Shown here piece by piece: positions 18,360 to 27,996 of a stretch of DNA of 64,000 bases. A model generated the notes under the pieces. The model was not told where the DNA came from. It worked only from the letters and a program-made list of their open reading frames with translations, and did not search any database. Position 1 is the stretch's first letter. Every line of letters starts with the position of its first letter. Location of the stretch: positions 3,038,001 through 3,102,000 of the forward strand of contig OZ244979.1 of the NCBI GenBank assembly GCA_965223095.1. Reading direction: 5' to 3'. The stretch is from J054 sp965223095. Its GTDB lineage: Bacteria > Pseudomonadota > Gammaproteobacteria > Steroidobacterales > GCA-2729495. A program made the position numbers and the translations under genes.

Positions 18360-19088
18360 TCAATCTTCTAGATAGCTGAGCAGTTCCTTCGGCGGCACAT
18401 AGCCGGGAATTAACTCGCCGTCGTCCATCACGATGGCGGGGGTGCCGCGAATACCAAAACTTTGGCCGAGTTGGTAATGCGTCGCCACCGGCGTGCTGGC
18501 ACAATTCCTTGCAGCTACAGCTTGTCCAGCCTTGGCTTTCGTTAACGCGGCATTGCGATCTTTCGCACACCAGACCTGTTCGGCCTTAGACCAACTTTCT
18601 GTATTCGGACCACTGCGCGGAAAAAACAGGTAGCGCACCCGAATGCCCGCATCATTGTAGCCATCGATTTCCCGATGCAACTTGCGGCAATAGCCGCAGT
18701 CAATATCCGTAAACACGGTCACCGTATGTTTCGCCACGGCCGGTGAAAAAATGATCATGCTGGAATCGCCCAAGGCATTAATCGCGGCAGCCCGCGCTTG
18801 TGTTCGACGCGCTTCAGTAATATTGCTTTCCGACTCCACGTCGTAAATATCACCCTGCACCAAATAGCGCCCATCGGCGCTAATGTAGGCAACTTGCGCA
18901 CCAATTCTTATTTCATAAAGCCCCTCAACCGGTGTCGCAGTAAGACTGCTGAAGTCAATGGACGGAAAGCGCTTCGCGAGACTGGCGCGGACCGCGGCCT
19001 CGACTTCACCAGGCACCTGTGCGGATGCCATTAAGCCTGGTAAAACCGTAAGCACCAGCAGCACGACGAACAACTTAGCAATGCGCAT
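18360..19088 (-). CDS. dsbC: DsbC-like periplasmic disulfide isomerase
   Basis: A periplasmic thioredoxin-fold isomerase that corrects wrong disulfides. The 242 residues comprise a signal peptide (about 1-23, ending ASA|Q), an N-terminal dimerisation domain, and a catalytic domain with the CGYC active site in DIDCGYCRKLH and the cis-proline loop GIRGTPAIV. A second cysteine pair (CAKDRNA and RNCAST) matches the structural disulfide of DsbC. The ATG at 19088 was chosen because it directly precedes a good signal sequence. The recombinase gene ends at 19219, 130 nt before the dsbC start on the same strand. Confidence 0.93.
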   Translation of the reverse strand: MRIAKLFVVLLVLTVLPGLMASAQVPGEVEAAVRASLAKRFPSIDFSSLTATPVEGLYEIRIGAQVAYISADGRYLVQGDIYDVESESNITEARRTQARAAAINALGDSSMIIFSPAVAKHTVTVFTDIDCGYCRKLHREIDGYNDAGIRVRYLFFPRSGPNTESWSKAEQVWCAKDRNAALTKAKAGQAVAARNCASTPVATHYQLGQSFGIRGTPAIVMDDGELIPGYVPPKELLSYLED

Positions 19089-19218
19089 CTGATATTTCCC
19101 AAAATTACGGCGGCTGGAAACTTGGACCCCGTCAACCAACGCGGGTTCACTCGCGTCGGCGGAAAGCGCGGCTGATATTAGCACGCAGCTAAGCGCAGGC
19201 CGCTACTTCGCGGAATGA

Positions 19219-20157
19219 TCAGCCCCGGGGATGATGCTGCGAATGTAGTTCTTTCATCCGCTCGCGGGCCACGTGCGTGTAGATTTGCGTGGTCGACAAG
19301 TCACTGTGCCCAAGCAACATTTGCACAACTCGCAAGTCAGCACCGTGATTAAGCAAGTGCGTGGCAAATGCATGCCGGAGTGTATGCGGCGATAGTTTGC
19401 CCTTGATGGCCGCCTTTTTTGCATAACGCTTGATGATGTGCCAAAAGGCCTGTCGCGTCATGCGATCCCCCCGGCGCGTGGGAAATAGATAGTCGGTTTG
19501 CCGCTCCAGCAAAATTTCAGCCCGCGATCCGGCTTGGAATTCACGCAACCAGCGTTGCGCTTCTTCGCCGATGGGAATTAACCGCTCGCGATCACCTTTA
19601 CCCCGAATGCGCAGTACGCCCTGATTCAGATTGATCTCGCTTTGCTTGAGGTTGATCAGCTCCGAAACTCGCAGGCCCGTTGCGTACAGCAGCTCCAACA
19701 TGGTGCGATCGCGATGCCCCAAGGGGTCACCGATTTCGGGTGCGTTCAACAGCGATTCAACCTCGCCCTCGCTCAGCGTCCGCGGCAATGAGCGACCCAC
19801 TTTGGGCATTTCAATCTTCAGCGTCGGATCTTCGCCAATGGCGCCCTCGCCCAGCAGGTAGCGATAGAAACGCCGGAAACTAGACAGTTGTCTGGCTGTG
19901 GACCGCGGCTTGGCACCGCCCTGGGTGCGCCAAGCGATGAATGCCAGCAAATCCGCACGCGTGGCGTAGATTAAGCTGACGTCGCGATTTGCCAACCAGC
20001 GTTGCAAGGCAACCAGGTCAGCACGGTAAGCGCCCAGTGTATTCTGGGACAAACCTCGCTCCATCCAAATCGCGTCAAGAAACTTGTCGATGATGGCCTC
20101 GGGGGACGGCTTCGCCGAGCCTTTGCCGGCGGCGTGATTAGCAATTGCTTTTGACAT
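19219..20157 (-). CDS. xerD: Tyrosine recombinase of the XerD/XerC type
   Basis: A site-specific recombinase that resolves chromosome dimers at dif together with its partner. The 312 residues have an N-terminal SAM-like domain and a C-terminal catalytic domain with the conserved set: Arg in TGLRVSEL, Lys in RGKGDRERLIP, His-x-x-Arg in HTLRHAFATHLL, His in GHSDLSTTQ, and nucleophile Tyr in IYTHVARERM. XerD is favoured over XerC because dsbC is adjacent, as in E. coli where xerD precedes dsbC. The start at 20157 gives MSKAIANHAAGKG, a slightly long N-terminus. No mobile-element context is present. Confidence 0.9.
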   Translation of the reverse strand: MSKAIANHAAGKGSAKPSPEAIIDKFLDAIWMERGLSQNTLGAYRADLVALQRWLANRDVSLIYATRADLLAFIAWRTQGGAKPRSTARQLSSFRRFYRYLLGEGAIGEDPTLKIEMPKVGRSLPRTLSEGEVESLLNAPEIGDPLGHRDRTMLELLYATGLRVSELINLKQSEINLNQGVLRIRGKGDRERLIPIGEEAQRWLREFQAGSRAEILLERQTDYLFPTRRGDRMTRQAFWHIIKRYAKKAAIKGKLSPHTLRHAFATHLLNHGADLRVVQMLLGHSDLSTTQIYTHVARERMKELHSQHHPRG

Positions 20158-20432
20158 TACTGACTTCAAAGCTCCCAAGCAATCCCGTCTAAGCAGGATT
20201 GAACCGGCTTCATGCACCCGACGAAAATCTCCATAATCGTCGTTGCACGTCCTTGTGCTTCCGATTGATACTGTTGTGCAGCATCATCCCCGCCACGCGG
20301 CGGCCCGTCCTAGATCGCAGTATGCTCAGGCTGGTCGGTGATGGCCGTGATCGGTTTCACAAAACATATCAAGGGATTACATAAAGGTATCGGCTCGATG
20401 CAGAGGCACAAAAACCCACCCGGCCCGCGTTG

Positions 20433-21152
20433 ATGCGAATAGCCTACGGAATTTACGCGGCCGCGATCTTCATGATCGTCACATTTTTGACACTGGTGGT
20501 GGTGGCCGTCTTGCCGGGCGAGCATCGCCGTCGGTCTATCACCCGGAACAGCGCAGGCCTATTACTTCGTCTTTGGGGCGCCAAACCCAAAGTCGCCGGA
20601 CTAGACAATATCCCCCCGGCACCCTGCGTGGTCGTTGCCAACCACGCAAGCTACCTCGACGGCATCATTCTGACTGCGGTCCTACCGCCGCGATTCGGAT
20701 TCGTCATTAAGCGCGAAATGACCCGCGTGCCCTTGGCCCACTTACTGCTGCGCCGCCTGGGTTCGGAGTTTGTGGAGCGGTTCGATGCCCGCGGGGGCGC
20801 TCGCGATGCCCGGCGAATCTTGCGGCAGGCGAAAATGCAAAAGTCCCTGGCTTTCTTTCCGGAGGGCACATTCATCGCACGGCGCGGACTGCAGAAATTT
20901 CGTCCGGGGGCCTTTTTAATCGCCGCTCGCGGCGACGCTAGCGTGGTACCCGTCGCCATCACGGGTAGCCGCGACATGCTACCCGCGCGGCGGCTACTGC
21001 CTGTGCCCGGCGACCTGAGCGTCTGGATCATGCCGGCAATCGCGCCGGAACCAAACGATGGCGACGCCGTCGCCACCCTCATCAGCAAAGCGAGGCAAAG
21101 CATACTATCGGCCTTGGATGAACCCGACTTGCTCACGGAGCTCGGCGAATGA
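20433..21152 (+). CDS. PlsC-like 1-acylglycerol-3-phosphate acyltransferase
   Basis: A membrane acyltransferase of 239 residues. It has an N-terminal transmembrane segment (about 8-30) and the family's four-block catalytic region: NHASYLDG (NHx4D) and FPEGTFIARRG, with a conserved VPVAI near the product site. It probably makes phosphatidic acid or transfers an acyl group to another lysolipid. The ATG at 20433 is chosen over an adjacent TTG. It is divergent from xerD across 275 nt. The thiolase gene follows on the same strand after about 70 nt. A housekeeping plsC elsewhere cannot be excluded. Confidence 0.82.
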   Translation: MRIAYGIYAAAIFMIVTFLTLVVVAVLPGEHRRRSITRNSAGLLLRLWGAKPKVAGLDNIPPAPCVVVANHASYLDGIILTAVLPPRFGFVIKREMTRVPLAHLLLRRLGSEFVERFDARGGARDARRILRQAKMQKSLAFFPEGTFIARRGLQKFRPGAFLIAARGDASVVPVAITGSRDMLPARRLLPVPGDLSVWIMPAIAPEPNDGDAVATLISKARQSILSALDEPDLLTELGE

Positions 21153-21222
21153 TCTTGGCGGCAACCCCGACACCGCGCATAATGCGCGCTCTATTCAGCC
21201 GGGCCCGCCGCAAGCAATCACC

Positions 21223-22404
21223 GTGAGCAAAGAATCAATTGTCATCGTCGCGGCGCGGCGTACACCCATCGGTGCCTTCCGGGGTGCTCTGGAAAAGCTC
21301 AGTGCGCCGGAACTATCGGCCACCGCCACGCGCGCCTGCCTAGAAGAAACCGGCATCGGCGCCGATGAAATCGATCAGGCCATTATCGGCTGCGTACTGC
21401 CTGCGGGCCTAGGCCAAGCACCGGCGCGGCAGGCCGCGCTGGCGGCCAATTTAGGCCAATCCACGGACTGCATGACCATTAACAAAGTCTGCGGCTCTGG
21501 GCTAAAGGCCATCATCCTAGGTCACGATGCGATACGTGCCGGCAGTGCGGCCACTGTCTTAGCGGGTGGTATGGAATCCATGAGCCAGGCACCCTACCTG
21601 CTACCCAAAGCCCGTGGTGGCTTTCATATGGGCCATCAACAGAGTCTGGACCACATGTTTTACGATGGGCTGCAAAATGCCTACGACGGTGAAGTGATGG
21701 GTGTTTTCGCCGACAAGACCGCGGCGCGCTACGAATTTTCTCGCGCGGCACAAGATGAATTCGCCATTGAATCAGTCAAGCGCGCCCAAGCGGCCGCAAG
21801 CAACGGAGCATTTGCCCGTGAACTAACGCCGGTGGAATTTAGCCACCGACGGAAAACCACGATTATCGATCACGACGAGGAACCGGGCCGGCAGGACATC
21901 GAAAAAATACCCAGTATGCGCCCAGCATTTGGTAAGGCAGGCACCGTCACCGCCGGCAGCGCGTCCACCCTCGCCGACGGCGCCGCCTCGGTGCTGCTCA
22001 TGTCGGCAGCACAGGCCAACGAGCGTGGCCTAAAACCCTTGGCGAAGATACTCGGCTTTACATCGCACTCCCATGAGCCGGAGTGGTTTACCACCGCGCC
22101 GGGCGTGGCGATCAACAAGCTACATGACCAGCTTGGCTGGACGCCGAAAGACGTCGATCTTTATGAAATTAACGAGGCCTTTGCCTGCGTCACCATGGCC
22201 GCGATGCACGACTGCGGCATCGCTCACGCCCAGGTGAACGTGAACGGCGGCGCCTGCGCCCTAGGCCATCCCCTAGGTGCGACGGGCGCAAGAATTGTGA
22301 CCAGCTTGGTGCATGCCTTGCACGGTCGTGGCGGCGGGCGCGGCATTGCCGCTCTGTGTATCGGTGGTGGCGAAGGCCTGGCCCTCGCCCTCGAAACGCT
22401 TTAG
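21223..22404 (+). CDS. Acetyl-CoA acetyltransferase (thiolase)
   Basis: Condenses two acetyl-CoA to acetoacetyl-CoA, or cleaves the reverse. The 393 residues show the nucleophilic cysteine in NKVCGSGLKA, the C-terminal histidine in GGACALGHPLGATGARI, and the second active cysteine in LCIGGGEGLAL. The frame is open further upstream, but the family N-terminus (IVIVAARRTPIGAFRG) places the start at the GTG at 21223. It could serve beta-oxidation, PHB or ketone-body metabolism. An acetoacetyl-CoA synthetase is also encoded in this window (50049-51989). Confidence 0.92.
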   Translation: MSKESIVIVAARRTPIGAFRGALEKLSAPELSATATRACLEETGIGADEIDQAIIGCVLPAGLGQAPARQAALAANLGQSTDCMTINKVCGSGLKAIILGHDAIRAGSAATVLAGGMESMSQAPYLLPKARGGFHMGHQQSLDHMFYDGLQNAYDGEVMGVFADKTAARYEFSRAAQDEFAIESVKRAQAAASNGAFARELTPVEFSHRRKTTIIDHDEEPGRQDIEKIPSMRPAFGKAGTVTAGSASTLADGAASVLLMSAAQANERGLKPLAKILGFTSHSHEPEWFTTAPGVAINKLHDQLGWTPKDVDLYEINEAFACVTMAAMHDCGIAHAQVNVNGGACALGHPLGATGARIVTSLVHALHGRGGGRGIAALCIGGGEGLALALETL

Positions 22405-22435
22405 ATCTGATCCCGACCTATCCGCATCTACTCGT

Positions 22436-23002
22436 TTAGGCACGCGGGAGCGTCACGCCCTGCTGCCCCTGGTACTTGCCCCCGCGATCTTTATAGGAAG
22501 TTTCGCACTCCTCGTCAGACTCAAAAAACAGCATTTGCGCGACACCCTCATTGGCATAAATTTTTGCCGGTAGCGGCGTTGTATTCGAAAACTCCAAGGT
22601 CACATGTCCTTCCCACTCGGGTTCCAAGGGCGTCACGTTCACGATGATTCCGCAACGAGCGTAGGTGGATTTGCCCAAGCAAATGGTCAATACATTGCGG
22701 GGAATTCGGAAGTACTCCACCGTGCGCGCGAGTGCGAACGAGTTGGGCGGGATGACGCATACCTCGGCATGCTTATCCACAAAACTGGTTTCATCAAAAG
22801 CCTTGGGATCGACGATGGCCGAATCGATATTGGTGAACACCTTAAAGTCTGCGGCACAGCGCACATCGTAGCCATAGCTCGATGTCCCAAAGGATACGAT
22901 GCGCCCGGCACCGTTCTCCCGCACCTGCCTGGCCTCGAAAGGCTCGATCATGCCCTGCTCTTTCGCCATGCGACGAATCCAGCGATCGGACTTAATGCTC
23001 AT
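22436..23002 (-). CDS. dcd: dCTP deaminase
   Basis: Deaminates dCTP to dUTP on the way to thymidylate. The 188 residues show the characteristic KSTYARCG and PLEPEWEGHVTLEFSNTT segments with the catalytic glutamate, then IYANEGVAQMLFF. The ATG at 23002 has GAGGAG 5 nt upstream on the minus strand, better than the TTG one codon earlier. It follows apbC by 27 nt on the same strand (a likely two-gene operon) and is convergent with the thiolase gene. The apbC-dcd pairing is seen in other Gammaproteobacteria. Confidence 0.96.
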   Translation of the reverse strand: MSIKSDRWIRRMAKEQGMIEPFEARQVRENGAGRIVSFGTSSYGYDVRCAADFKVFTNIDSAIVDPKAFDETSFVDKHAEVCVIPPNSFALARTVEYFRIPRNVLTICLGKSTYARCGIIVNVTPLEPEWEGHVTLEFSNTTPLPAKIYANEGVAQMLFFESDEECETSYKDRGGKYQGQQGVTLPRA

Positions 23003-23029
23003 CAATGCTCCTCAAGCAGTCGCAGCCAA

Positions 23030-24124
23030 CTAATTTTCGACACGGATTTCGCCAAACGCAGCGCTGTGGTCTCGTGGCCGCAAAGACAGTTGCGCCGCTA
23101 GGGCTCGCGCCAGGTCGCGGTACCGTTGCGCCAAGGTCGAGTGGGGTTGTGCCTGCACGGTAGGCCGGCCCGCATCGGCATCTTGCCGAATCTGAATATC
23201 CAGGGGCAAGCGGCCTAACAGACGAACACCAGTCTCCTCGGCCAAGCGTTCGCCACCACCACTGCCGAATAAGTCCTGCTCGTGACCACAAGCCGAACAC
23301 ACATGGGTACTCATGTTTTCCACAATACCCAAGACCGGCACCTTGACTTTCTCGAACATTTTCAAACCGCGTCGCGCATCCAGCAAAGCGATGTCCTGGG
23401 GCGTGGTGACGATCAGAGCACCACTCAGCGGGACCTTTTGCGTCAGAGTCAGTTGCGTATCACCGGTACCCGGCGGTAGGTCCACAATTAAATAGTCGAG
23501 CTCACGCCAATTCGTCTGAAATACGAGTTGCTGCAAGGCTTGCGTCACCATGGGCCCGCGCCAAATCAACGCCTGATCTTGATCCACGAGAAATCCAATG
23601 GAGTTTAGCTGCAGCCCCGAGGTCTCCAAGGGTTCAAAACTATTGCCATCCCGGCTCACGGGGTGCTGCCCCGCCAAGCCCAAGAGGCTCGGCACGCTAG
23701 GTCCGTAAATGTCCGCGTCCAGAACACCGACCCGCGCGCCTTCTGCTTGCAAGCCCAAGGCCAAATTCACAGCCGTGGTGGACTTGCCAACGCCCCCTTT
23801 TCCCGATGCCACGGCGATCACATTCTTGACTTGGGCTAAGGGCGACAAGCCGGCTTGCACCGCATGGTGTACGACTTGCCAACCGACGGCCACGGGCACT
23901 TGCGCCAATCCCAGCTGGTCGCAAATCGCGGATTCCACGCGCTCGGCCCATGCCTGCGCGCTAGCGGCCAGCGGATAGCCGAAGTCCACCCGCAGACTGA
24001 GCTCGTCGTCGCCATCCCCAGTAATGCCGATTTTCGGCTTGGCGGTAGCCAGGTCTGTGCCGAAATCAGGCGACCAAATCCCATGTATTGCCGCCAGTAC
24101 GTCCTCTGTGGTGCTAGCAGCCAT
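23030..24124 (-). CDS. apbC: ApbC/Mrp-family iron-sulfur carrier ATPase
   Basis: A P-loop ATPase of the Mrp/NBP35 family that binds and transfers Fe-S clusters. The 364 residues have an N-terminal MIP18-like (DUF59) domain (about 1-90), the deviant Walker A VASGKGGVGKSTTAVNLA, GVLDADIYGPSVPSLLG, and the cluster-binding CxxC in HVCSACGHEQDLFG. The ATG at 24124 (MAASTTEDVLAA) was chosen; 46 further upstream codons are unrelated. In E. coli this gene is immediately divergent from metG. Here the kinase-pilT genes intervene. Confidence 0.94.
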   Translation of the reverse strand: MAASTTEDVLAAIHGIWSPDFGTDLATAKPKIGITGDGDDELSLRVDFGYPLAASAQAWAERVESAICDQLGLAQVPVAVGWQVVHHAVQAGLSPLAQVKNVIAVASGKGGVGKSTTAVNLALGLQAEGARVGVLDADIYGPSVPSLLGLAGQHPVSRDGNSFEPLETSGLQLNSIGFLVDQDQALIWRGPMVTQALQQLVFQTNWRELDYLIVDLPPGTGDTQLTLTQKVPLSGALIVTTPQDIALLDARRGLKMFEKVKVPVLGIVENMSTHVCSACGHEQDLFGSGGGERLAEETGVRLLGRLPLDIQIRQDADAGRPTVQAQPHSTLAQRYRDLARALAAQLSLRPRDHSAAFGEIRVEN

Positions 24125-24376
24125 GATTCGTGACGCGTTTAACAGTATCCAGACCGGCGAGGCGCGACATTCTACCTGATGCGAGAAGGTCCGCTCGAAA
24201 ATTGGCGGTGGACGGCAGCAAGAACCCTTCGGCAGCGGCAATATCAGGCCGCCGGAGGCCATATGTCACAACGCATGTGCTTGCTGACGGACAATTTTTG
24301 CCTTCTTTGACATAAACTAAGGCGCGGTGCGGCGAAAGCGGCAGCCAATGCTATGTTTAATTGGGGTTTTTGACCG

Positions 24377-26782
24377 TTGGCGATAAAGTTTCTAGCAAGC
24401 TTGCAGGCAGAGCGCGCCATAGCGTCGCTGCTAGAGGAAAGCGACGCCCAGAGTCCGGCCGCGCGCAAGGCTGCCGAACGGCTCAAGAAGGTGGGCGCAG
24501 GTGCTATTCCGAAATTGATCGACGCGCTCGGTCACGCCGACAAAGACCAAACACGGGTCATCATTGACGCGTTAGAGGCGCAAGTCAGCGATAAGACCTT
24601 TCCCTACTTTGCCGAGGGCCTGGCAGAAGGCGAACAGCGCTGCGTGGCCGGCGTTACCAAGGCACTGTCGGCCGCCAACGGCTATAACACAAAACCGCTG
24701 CTCGACCTCTTGAGTAAAGAAGGGGTTGCGACATCCGCGGTCATCGAAATTCTGCGGACGAAAAAATCCCGCGTCACCGTTCCGCAACTAATCCGCAAAG
24801 CCTATGACCTGGAGCCACGCGAAAAGGCCGCGATTTTCAAGGTCGTGTCGGAGATGGTCACCGACGCCCATGTTCCCGACCTAATTTCTCGATTGTCCGG
24901 CAAGGACATCGCCGTGCGCATTCATTTGATGCAGATCCTATCGCAATTCAATCGCGCCGATGTTGCGGCGGCTCTGGAGAAGCAGCTACGCGACGGCAAT
25001 AAAACCATACGCAAAACAGCCCTGTCAGCGTTAATGCAAATTGAAGGTGAGCGCGACATCCGGCTGATCTGCTCAATGCTGACGGATCCAGACCTAGAGG
25101 TTCAGGGTAAGGCCGTCGACCTGCTAATTCAGTTACAACATCCCGACACGACCAAACACTTGGTCAAAGTCCTGAAGGACGAAAGCGAATATGCACGCCG
25201 CTCCGCGGTGGAAGTGCTTAACGAGATTGCCGACCCCACTTCGATAAGACATTTGCTAAACGCCATCGAAGATGACGATTGGTGGGTTCGCTCGCGCGCG
25301 TCCGATGCTTTGGCGACCATCGGTGGACCCAAGGTCATGGATGCGGTACTCCAACTGATTCGCGATCAAAACGAAAATATTCGACGGTCGGCCATCGAGA
25401 TCCTGAATCAAACCAAGGATGAGCGGGCAGTGAAGCATTTGATCACTGCGACGGATGATGAAGACTGGTGGGTGCGAGAGCGCGCTGCTGATGCGCTGGG
25501 CGAAATTGGGGATCCGAAAGCCTCCACCGCCTTGATAAAAATGCTCGACGGCGATGCTCGGTCTGTTCCCGCGGCCCTGCGCGCCATCGGCAGGATTGGT
25601 CATGAACCCGCCTTGGACAAGGTTCTACCCTTCGTCGAGAACGGCAAGAAAGAGATCCGCGTGGAGGCCGTCAACGCACTGGCTAAACTGACCAGCGAAA
25701 AAACCGCGGATACCATCAAAGCACGCTTGCAGCCACTGACAACCGGCGCTGATGAAACCATCGCCCGCATAGCCACCGATGCTCTGGTACGCATCGACAA
25801 CCGATTTTCTCCCACAATGGCTGGCGCTACGGCGGCACCCGCTGCACCGGACCTGAGCGACGCGATGCCCGACGCGGCTGCTTCCATGATTACCGATGCC
25901 CCGCTGCTAACCGAAGAAACCATCATGCCGGCGGCCGCGGGCACCCTGGATATTACGACGCTAAAACCAGGGGATGTTATCGAATCACGCTATCGATTCA
26001 TCCAACAAATCGGTAAGGGCGCCTTTGGCACCGTACTGCTAGTCGAAGACGTCGTGGTCGAAGAACGACTTATTTTGAAATTCTTGAATGCGAACGTCAG
26101 CTCCGATGAGGAAATGCTGAAGCGCTTTGTGCATGAATTGCGTTACTCGAGAAAAATCACGCACAAGAATGTTATTCGAATCTATGACTTCGTCAGCCTG
26201 GGTGGCAGTTACGCAATTTCAATGGAGTACTTCCCATCCCATACCCTGGGTGCGGAACTATCCGGAAAAAAACCCCTGCCCTTCGAAAAAGCTTCCGGCT
26301 GGGCCCAGGATATCGCTACCGGTATGGGCGTCGCCCACCAGGTCGGCATTGTTCACCGCGACTTAAAACCGGCTAACTTGCTGATCAACGATGAAGGTTT
26401 GCTAAAAATTGTGGATTTCGGCGTAGCCGCGGCAGCGAGCAGTGGTGACACGCAACTGACCAAGACCGGCTATGTAATCGGTTCGCCGAAATACATGGCG
26501 CCGGAACAAATTCTGGGCAAGAAGGTCGACATGCGCGCCGACATTTATAGCCTAGGCGTTATTTTTTATGAAATGCTGACGGGCGCACCGCCATACACGA
26601 AAGGCGATCACATGGCCGTGATGTATCAACATGTTCAAGGCAAGGCCTTGCTATGCGAGGAGGTCAATCCTGATATTCCCGCACCCCTGGCGGCGATCGT
26701 CGGAAAATGTATGGCGCTGGACAAAGCCGATCGCTATGAGTCCATGGATGCTGTTCGCGATGCCATTGTTGCCGCTAACTAA
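24377..26782 (+). CDS. HEAT-repeat Ser/Thr protein kinase upstream of pilT genes
   Basis: An 801-residue fusion. Residues ~20-475 are consecutive HEAT-like repeats, with two near-duplicates at 299-317 and 361-379 (DWWVRSRASDALATIG and DWWVRERAADALGEIG). An Ala/Pro/Asp-rich linker follows (~480-525), then a eukaryotic-type kinase domain (~537-800) with the glycine loop IGKGAFGTV (545-553), Lys568, HRDLKPAN (660-667), DFG (680-682) and APE (708-710). All catalytic residues are present. No transmembrane segment is evident, so it is probably cytoplasmic. Two PilT-family ATPases follow, suggesting a link to type IV pili (inference). The TTG start is uncertain: an in-frame ATG at 24353 is cut off by a TGA after six codons. 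Confidence 0.88.
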   Translation: MAIKFLASLQAERAIASLLEESDAQSPAARKAAERLKKVGAGAIPKLIDALGHADKDQTRVIIDALEAQVSDKTFPYFAEGLAEGEQRCVAGVTKALSAANGYNTKPLLDLLSKEGVATSAVIEILRTKKSRVTVPQLIRKAYDLEPREKAAIFKVVSEMVTDAHVPDLISRLSGKDIAVRIHLMQILSQFNRADVAAALEKQLRDGNKTIRKTALSALMQIEGERDIRLICSMLTDPDLEVQGKAVDLLIQLQHPDTTKHLVKVLKDESEYARRSAVEVLNEIADPTSIRHLLNAIEDDDWWVRSRASDALATIGGPKVMDAVLQLIRDQNENIRRSAIEILNQTKDERAVKHLITATDDEDWWVRERAADALGEIGDPKASTALIKMLDGDARSVPAALRAIGRIGHEPALDKVLPFVENGKKEIRVEAVNALAKLTSEKTADTIKARLQPLTTGADETIARIATDALVRIDNRFSPTMAGATAAPAAPDLSDAMPDAAASMITDAPLLTEETIMPAAAGTLDITTLKPGDVIESRYRFIQQIGKGAFGTVLLVEDVVVEERLILKFLNANVSSDEEMLKRFVHELRYSRKITHKNVIRIYDFVSLGGSYAISMEYFPSHTLGAELSGKKPLPFEKASGWAQDIATGMGVAHQVGIVHRDLKPANLLINDEGLLKIVDFGVAAAASSGDTQLTKTGYVIGSPKYMAPEQILGKKVDMRADIYSLGVIFYEMLTGAPPYTKGDHMAVMYQHVQGKALLCEEVNPDIPAPLAAIVGKCMALDKADRYESMDAVRDAIVAAN

Positions 26783-26901
26783 TGTACCAGCGACGTCGCT
26801 TAGCGATTAACTTGGCCGGCAACAGCTTCAGTTACGCGCCGGGCGACGGCGCGATATTTTAGATACCATACCGCCAACGACCCTCCAGGATTCACTAAGC
26901 A

Positions 26902-27996
26902 ATGGCGCGTATAGATGCATTCTTAAAGTTAGGCCTCACCCAGGCTTGCTCCGATGTACATCTTGCCGTTGGCGTGCCGCCGATGTTGAGAATGCACGGT
27001 GACCTACTCCCGATTAAATTTAGAGACCTGACAGAAACCGAACTCGATACTTACATCGAAGAAATTCTGCCGCCACTGCTACAGCAGCGACTCACTGAAG
27101 GCCACGATCTAGATTTCTCGTATGTCACTGAACACGGCGGTCGATTTCGCGTCAACGTATTTCGTAAAGATACTGGCGTAGGCGCCACATTTCGATTTAT
27201 TCCCCAAGAAATTCCCAGTCTCAAAAGCCTTAATCTCCCCGACACCTTGGCTCATCTCTGTGACCACCATCAGGGTATGGTATTGGTTACCGGCTCTACA
27301 GGTACGGGAAAATCGACCACCTTGGCCGCGATGATCGATTATCTGAACAAGAATCGAAATGCGAACATCATTAGCCTGGAAGATCCCATCGAATTCGTGC
27401 ATGGCAGTCAAAAGTCACAAATTATTCAGCGCGAATTGGGAACCCATTTACACACTTTCGCGGATGGCATTCGCGCGGCGTTGCGCCAAGATCCGGACGT
27501 GATATTGGTGGGCGAGTTGCGGGATGCGGAAACCATATCTATGGCCATGACAGCAGCGGAAACCGGGCACTTGGTCCTCGGAACACTGCATACCACCGGC
27601 GCGGTCAAGAGCATCGATCGAATCATCGACGCTTTACCCGGCGAAATGCGCGAGCAAACCAAGAGCTTTTTGACGCAAGGTCTGAACGCCGTCATCAGTC
27701 AAAACCTGGTGAAGTCACCCGACGGCCGGCAGCGGCACGCGGCCCTGGAAATCATGTTGATGACTCGCGCCATCGGCAAACTCATCATGACGGATCAAAC
27801 ACATCAGATTCCGGCCCAGCTACAAACGGGCAAGGACATGGGCATGCAAACCATGGATCAAGCTTTGCTCGAAGGCATTAAAAGCAAGCAGTTGGACCCG
27901 GACGATGCTTACCGCTTTGCAACGGATAAAGCAGTATTTCAAAAATTCGTAACTGACACGTCGGTTCTACCTAAATTCGAGTTGCCCGGTGGATAG
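26902..27996 (+). CDS. pilT: PilT-family type IV pilus retraction ATPase
   Basis: A hexameric ATPase that depolymerises pilin to retract type IV pili. The 364 residues have an N-terminal PAS-like domain, ASDVHLAVG-type motif CSDVHLAVGVPPMLR, Walker A GSTGTGKST (131-139), the Asp box SLEDPIEFVH, Walker B VILVGELRDAETI and the His box GTLHTTGA. It is longer than canonical PilT at the C-terminus, and the AIRNLIRE motif reads AIGKLIMT. The next gene is a paralogue starting within its 3' end. It lacks the usual yggS-proC neighbours of pilT. Confidence 0.88.
   Translation: MARIDAFLKLGLTQACSDVHLAVGVPPMLRMHGDLLPIKFRDLTETELDTYIEEILPPLLQQRLTEGHDLDFSYVTEHGGRFRVNVFRKDTGVGATFRFIPQEIPSLKSLNLPDTLAHLCDHHQGMVLVTGSTGTGKSTTLAAMIDYLNKNRNANIISLEDPIEFVHGSQKSQIIQRELGTHLHTFADGIRAALRQDPDVILVGELRDAETISMAMTAAETGHLVLGTLHTTGAVKSIDRIIDALPGEMREQTKSFLTQGLNAVISQNLVKSPDGRQRHAALEIMLMTRAIGKLIMTDQTHQIPAQLQTGKDMGMQTMDQALLEGIKSKQLDPDDAYRFATDKAVFQKFVTDTSVLPKFELPGG

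Noticed and set aside
19219..20157. Integrase of a mobile element or integron
   Set aside because: Length, motifs and the dsbC neighbour fit chromosomal XerD/C; no attachment repeats or cargo genes are seen.
24307..24318. TTGACA-containing promoter for the HEAT-kinase gene
   Set aside because: TTGACA occurs at 24307-24312, but no acceptable -10 hexamer lies 15-19 nt downstream.
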